Source: JACQPU01 sp039961715 (GTDB lineage Bacteria > Bacteroidota > Ignavibacteria > UBA10030). From it: a DNA stretch of 17,233 bases. The notes beneath the pieces are model-generated. The model saw only the letters and a program-made list of their open reading frames with translations. It did not search any database and had not been told where the DNA came from. The stretch spans positions 1 to 17,233 of the forward strand of contig JABRVW010000175.1 in assembly GCA_039961715.1 (NCBI GenBank), in the 5' to 3' direction. The position numbers and the translations under genes were made by a program. Shown piece by piece: positions 14,161 through 17,233 of this stretch (positions are counted from its first letter, which is position 1; every line of letters starts with the position of its first letter).

Positions 14161-15833
14161 CGACCGTGATTCTGGAATCGCACGCGCGGGCCGTTCGGCG
14201 CTCGAACCTGATTCTTTCACTGGCATGCGGCCTGATGCTCGGGTTCGCTTTTCCCCCGTCCCCCTTCTACTCGCTGGCGTACCTGGGCCTCGTGCCGCTT
14301 CTGTTCCTCATCACAAGGGCTGAGCGTCTCTCCGGCTTGCTCCAGTATTCCTACCTGGCCATGCTGATCTTCCACATGATCACCCTGTACTGGGTGGGCG
14401 GTTTTACGCACATGCGCGACCAGTACCTCGTGATCTCGGGGCTCGCTCTTATCGTTACACATCCGCTGTTCTTTCTGATCCCCGTCTCCGCCACCTGGCT
14501 TGTCCGCAGACAGTGGGGGGAGCGCCCCGCTCTGATCGTGTTTCCGTTTGTCTGGGTGGGATTCGAATACTTCCATGGATTGGGAGAGTTCTCCTTCCCC
14601 TGGCTGACGCTCGGCAACAGCCAGGCCTATGATTTCAATCGGATTCAGATTCTGGAATTCGCATCCATTCATGGGCTTTCATTCATTATCCTTGTCTTCA
14701 ATGTCGTCAGCTTCGTTCTGCTCCGTCAACTTTCGGAACGGCGGTGGAGGATTCGTTCTGGCAAATCGTTTGTCGCAATCATGACGCTCATCGCGCTCTA
14801 TCTCCTTCCGTTGCTGTATGGAGTCTGGAGGATTGAAGATTTCGATTCGCTGGAGGGGGACGCGACAGTTTCTGTGGGGGTTGTCCAGCCCAACATCGAT
14901 CCTTTCGAAAAATGGGGGGAAGGATATCAGTCGGAATGGGAATCGTTTGCACGCCAGCTGACAATCCTCTATGAAAAGACGCGCGAACTTTCGCGGGATT
15001 CGCTGGACCTCATTGTCTGGCCAGAGACCGCCGTTCCCTTCTATATTCTTCTGCCGCAGAATGCGGAGTACTACAATCAGCTGAAACACGAAGTCGACCT
15101 TGCGGGAACTCCGGTGTTCACGGGGCTTCCGGACGGAGTTTATATGGATTCCAGCGAGGCAACGGCGACTGCGCGATGGCTTCCCCATGCTGGCAAATTC
15201 TTCGAAGGGTACAATGCCGCCGCGCTGATTCGTCCTTACGAACGCATGGGGCCCGTGTATCACAAGGTGGTCCTCGTTCCTTTTGCTGAGCGCGTCCCCA
15301 ATGCAGAGATCTTCACATTTCTGATTGAAGCGGTCCGGTGGGGCGTTGGACTCGGCAGTTGGGGAAAGGGAACCGAGCAAATCGTTTACTCTCTTCCGAT
15401 GCGCGCGGGCGGGATTGTCAATTTCTCGGGAATGATCTGCTATGAGCTGGTATTTCCACAGTATGTGCGAGGGTTTGTGCAGAGAGGGGCTCAGTTTCTT
15501 GTCGTGATCTCGAACGACAGCTGGTGGGGGAACACGTCCGGGGCGCGTCAACTGGCGGCCTATACCACCCTGCGCGCAGTTGAAACGCGGCGGTGGATCG
15601 TGCGGTGCGCCAATGGCGGCATCTCGGGTATCATCGATCCCGCAGGGCGTGTCTATAATGAGACTGACATGTTCACACAGGCAGCCTTCAGCGGGACCGT
15701 GAAGCCACGCAACGATGAAACTGCGTACGTGAAGCACGGTGACCTCGTGGGTGGAACCTGTCTTGCGATTTCGGCTGTGGCCGTCATTGCCGCTTTCCTC
15801 AGTCTCCTCCGTCACCGACGGGAACCGGCATGA
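14157..15833 (+). CDS. lnt: Apolipoprotein N-acyltransferase
   Basis: An inner-membrane enzyme that adds the third acyl chain to the N-terminal cysteine of lipoproteins, the last maturation step before Lol export. The 558 residues comprise an N-terminal membrane domain (about 20-225, with the family segment FPWLTLGNSQ) and a periplasmic nitrilase-like domain. The catalytic triad is Glu290 (WPETAVP), Lys370 (HKVVLVPFAE) and Cys428 (ICYELVFP), and SNDSWWG follows. A last helix near 530-550 anchors the C-terminus. The start is the ATG at 14157, overlapping the PAP2 stop. The frame is open upstream to 13971, but that lies wholly inside the PAP2 gene. The substrates of LolCDE encoded 5 kb upstream are this enzyme's products. 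Confidence 0.96.
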   Translation: MTTVILESHARAVRRSNLILSLACGLMLGFAFPPSPFYSLAYLGLVPLLFLITRAERLSGLLQYSYLAMLIFHMITLYWVGGFTHMRDQYLVISGLALIVTHPLFFLIPVSATWLVRRQWGERPALIVFPFVWVGFEYFHGLGEFSFPWLTLGNSQAYDFNRIQILEFASIHGLSFIILVFNVVSFVLLRQLSERRWRIRSGKSFVAIMTLIALYLLPLLYGVWRIEDFDSLEGDATVSVGVVQPNIDPFEKWGEGYQSEWESFARQLTILYEKTRELSRDSLDLIVWPETAVPFYILLPQNAEYYNQLKHEVDLAGTPVFTGLPDGVYMDSSEATATARWLPHAGKFFEGYNAAALIRPYERMGPVYHKVVLVPFAERVPNAEIFTFLIEAVRWGVGLGSWGKGTEQIVYSLPMRAGGIVNFSGMICYELVFPQYVRGFVQRGAQFLVVISNDSWWGNTSGARQLAAYTTLRAVETRRWIVRCANGGISGIIDPAGRVYNETDMFTQAAFSGTVKPRNDETAYVKHGDLVGGTCLAISAVAVIAAFLSLLRHRREPA

Positions 15834-16855
15834 TTGACCTGCGAAGCGATACGGTCACTAGGCCATCCACAGGCATGCGCGAAGCCATGGCGAAGGCCGA
15901 CGTCGGCGATGATGTCTTCGGAGAAGATCCAACCGTCAATCGCCTGCAGGAAACCGCGGCGAACCTTCTGGGGAAGGAAGATGCCCTCTTTACTCCGTCG
16001 GGCGTCATGGCGAACCAGATTGCCATTCGGTGCCTGACGGAACCGGGGGACGAAGTGATCGTGGAACGCAACGCGCACATCCTGAATTATGAAAGCGCTG
16101 CCCCGGCGCTGATTTCCTCAGTCCAGCTTCTTCCGGTGGATGGTTCACGAGGGATACTGGGTGTCGATCAGCTTCGTGCCGCCTTGCGTCCTTCGGCGTA
16201 TTACATGCCGAGAACGTCGCTGATCTGCCTCGAGAATACGCACAACATGGCAGGGGGGGCGGTGTTTCCCATCGAGGCCATGAGGAGCATCAGATCGTTT
16301 GCGAATGAGGCAGGTATTCGGATTCACCTCGATGGAGCCCGCCTGTGGAACGCCTGGGTGGCCTCCGGCGTTCATCCTCGCGAGTATGCCGCGCAGGCAG
16401 ATACGGTTTCGGTCTGCTTTTCGAAGGGTCTTGGAGCTCCCGTGGGATCGCTCGTGGCCGGCACGCGTGAGCTCATGGAGCGGGCCAGGAAGGTGCGCAA
16501 GATTCTTGGTGGTGGAATGCGCCAGGCGGGAATTCTTGCCGCCGCAGCGCTCTATGCGATGCAGCATCATGTGGAAGGCCTCAAAGAGGACCATGAACAT
16601 GCGCGGATGTTTGCTGAAACGCTTGCCCGTGAGGCCGGGGACTCCGCGACCTGTGAGCCGGTGGAAACAAACATCATCATCATCCACCTCACCGGACGCG
16701 CGCGTTCTGCGTCCGACGTTGTCCGACAGCTTCGTGATCAGGGCGTTTTGCTCATCATGGCGGGACCTCGAACGCTGCGCGCGGTAACCCATAGGGACGT
16801 CTCACGCGACGAAGTTCTCTCGGCAGCGAAGCTTCTTGCCAGGGTGATAGCATGA
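15830..16855 (+). CDS. ltaE: L-threonine aldolase (low specificity type)
   Basis: A PLP enzyme that cleaves threonine or allo-threonine to glycine and acetaldehyde; the 341 residues match the fold-type I family. The N-terminal signature MIDLRSDTVTRPS, the GDDVFGEDPTVNRLQ segment and the PLP-binding lysine Lys199 in CFSKGLGAPVGS are all present, with the PLP-ring aspartate in HLDGARLWNA. The ATG overlaps the lnt stop (ATGA). It may supply glycine or one-carbon units and has no evident functional link to lnt, so the coupling probably reflects operon compaction. Confidence 0.95.
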   Translation: MIDLRSDTVTRPSTGMREAMAKADVGDDVFGEDPTVNRLQETAANLLGKEDALFTPSGVMANQIAIRCLTEPGDEVIVERNAHILNYESAAPALISSVQLLPVDGSRGILGVDQLRAALRPSAYYMPRTSLICLENTHNMAGGAVFPIEAMRSIRSFANEAGIRIHLDGARLWNAWVASGVHPREYAAQADTVSVCFSKGLGAPVGSLVAGTRELMERARKVRKILGGGMRQAGILAAAALYAMQHHVEGLKEDHEHARMFAETLAREAGDSATCEPVETNIIIIHLTGRARSASDVVRQLRDQGVLLIMAGPRTLRAVTHRDVSRDEVLSAAKLLARVIA

Positions 16856-17233
16856 GCAATGAGAATCGCTTCAACGAAAAGCTCTTTTCCCACCGGATGT
16901 CCCTGAAGGTGAGAAACTACGAGGTGGATTGGCAGGGCATCGTCCATAACGCCGTGTATCTCCTCTACTTTGAAACAGGCCGCGTGGAGTATCTCAAGCA
17001 TATCGGGGCCAGCCTCGATCTGAACTCCGTCAGAGGAAAAAGCAAGGTGGTTCTCGTGAGGAATGAGATTGACTACCTGCGGCCCCTTTCCTTCGACGAG
17101 GAAATCACCGTGCTGACCAGGATTTCTTCGATCAAAAAATCGAGCTTTGTGATGGAGGGAATGCTTTTGCACGCCGCAACGGGCGAAACGGCTTCAACGA
17201 ACGTGGCCGTCCATGTATGGCTGGATCCCGCCC
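16852..17233 (+). CDS. Acyl-CoA thioesterase, 4HBT/YbgC-like hotdog family (3'-truncated)
   Basis: The first 127 codons of a hotdog-fold thioesterase; the window ends before the stop. After a short leader the protein reads VRNYEVDWQGIVHNAVYLLYFETGRVEYL (about 20-48), where Asp26 and the following HN match the catalytic region of 4-hydroxybenzoyl-CoA/YbgC-type enzymes. The strands IDYLRPLSFDEEITV and KKSSFVMEGML continue the fold. Such enzymes hydrolyse acyl-CoA thioesters in the cytosol, and the substrate cannot be told. The ATG overlaps the ltaE stop (ATGA), with AGGGTGAT at 16841-16848 just upstream. About 130-140 residues are usual, so little is missing. Confidence 0.88.
   Translation, partial: MSNENRFNEKLFSHRMSLKVRNYEVDWQGIVHNAVYLLYFETGRVEYLKHIGASLDLNSVRGKSKVVLVRNEIDYLRPLSFDEEITVLTRISSIKKSSFVMEGMLLHAATGETASTNVAVHVWLDPA

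Noticed and set aside
14679..15815. A 378-codon minus-strand open frame opposite lnt
   Set aside because: The whole stretch codes for the Lnt catalytic domain on the plus strand; no ribosome binding site or family motif is seen on the minus strand.

Overview
The window is a dense block of housekeeping genes, all on the plus strand. I see no mobile element, CRISPR array or plasmid or phage gene. The DNA is moderately GC-rich. The dnaE-trxA pair, a small DUF3098-like membrane protein, several genes without Shine-Dalgarno sequences and TAC[A/G]TT -10 elements suggest the Bacteroidota/Chlorobiota/Ignavibacteria (FCB) side of the tree. A LolCDE-type exporter and Lnt indicate a diderm. The lineage is inferred from these traits and the genus cannot be told.

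Layout. (1) 1-2770: the C-terminal two thirds of replicative DNA polymerase III alpha (dnaE), then thioredoxin, closed by a strong intrinsic terminator. (2) 2822-10528: one tightly packed operon of aspS, a two-gene AtuA/DUF1446 module, prfB without the usual programmed frameshift, two tandem LolC/LolE-type permeases of equal length, and lolD. Most junctions overlap by 4-10 bases. (3) 10529-12125: a promoter-like element, a structured C-rich-loop RNA ending in an intrinsic terminator, a small two-helix membrane protein, tRNA-Lys(TTT), tRNA-Leu(GAG) and a secreted TPR protein with its own terminator. (4) 12134-17233: a second coupled operon of acyP, ispF, a DedA-family protein, a PAP2 phosphatase, lnt, threonine aldolase and a hotdog thioesterase that runs off the end.

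Together the genes serve replication, translation (AspRS, RF2, two tRNAs) and envelope biogenesis. Lnt finishes lipoproteins and LolCDE exports them. IspF, PAP2 and DedA could supply, dephosphorylate and flip the undecaprenyl carrier lipid.

The most interesting part is 10560-10700. A promoter, a nested hairpin, a terminator and a ribosome binding site lie in the order expected of a regulatory leader. The hairpin loop region is complementary to the downstream ribosome binding site. It could be an undescribed cis-regulatory element or small RNA. The AtuA pair between two translation genes is the main protein-level puzzle.
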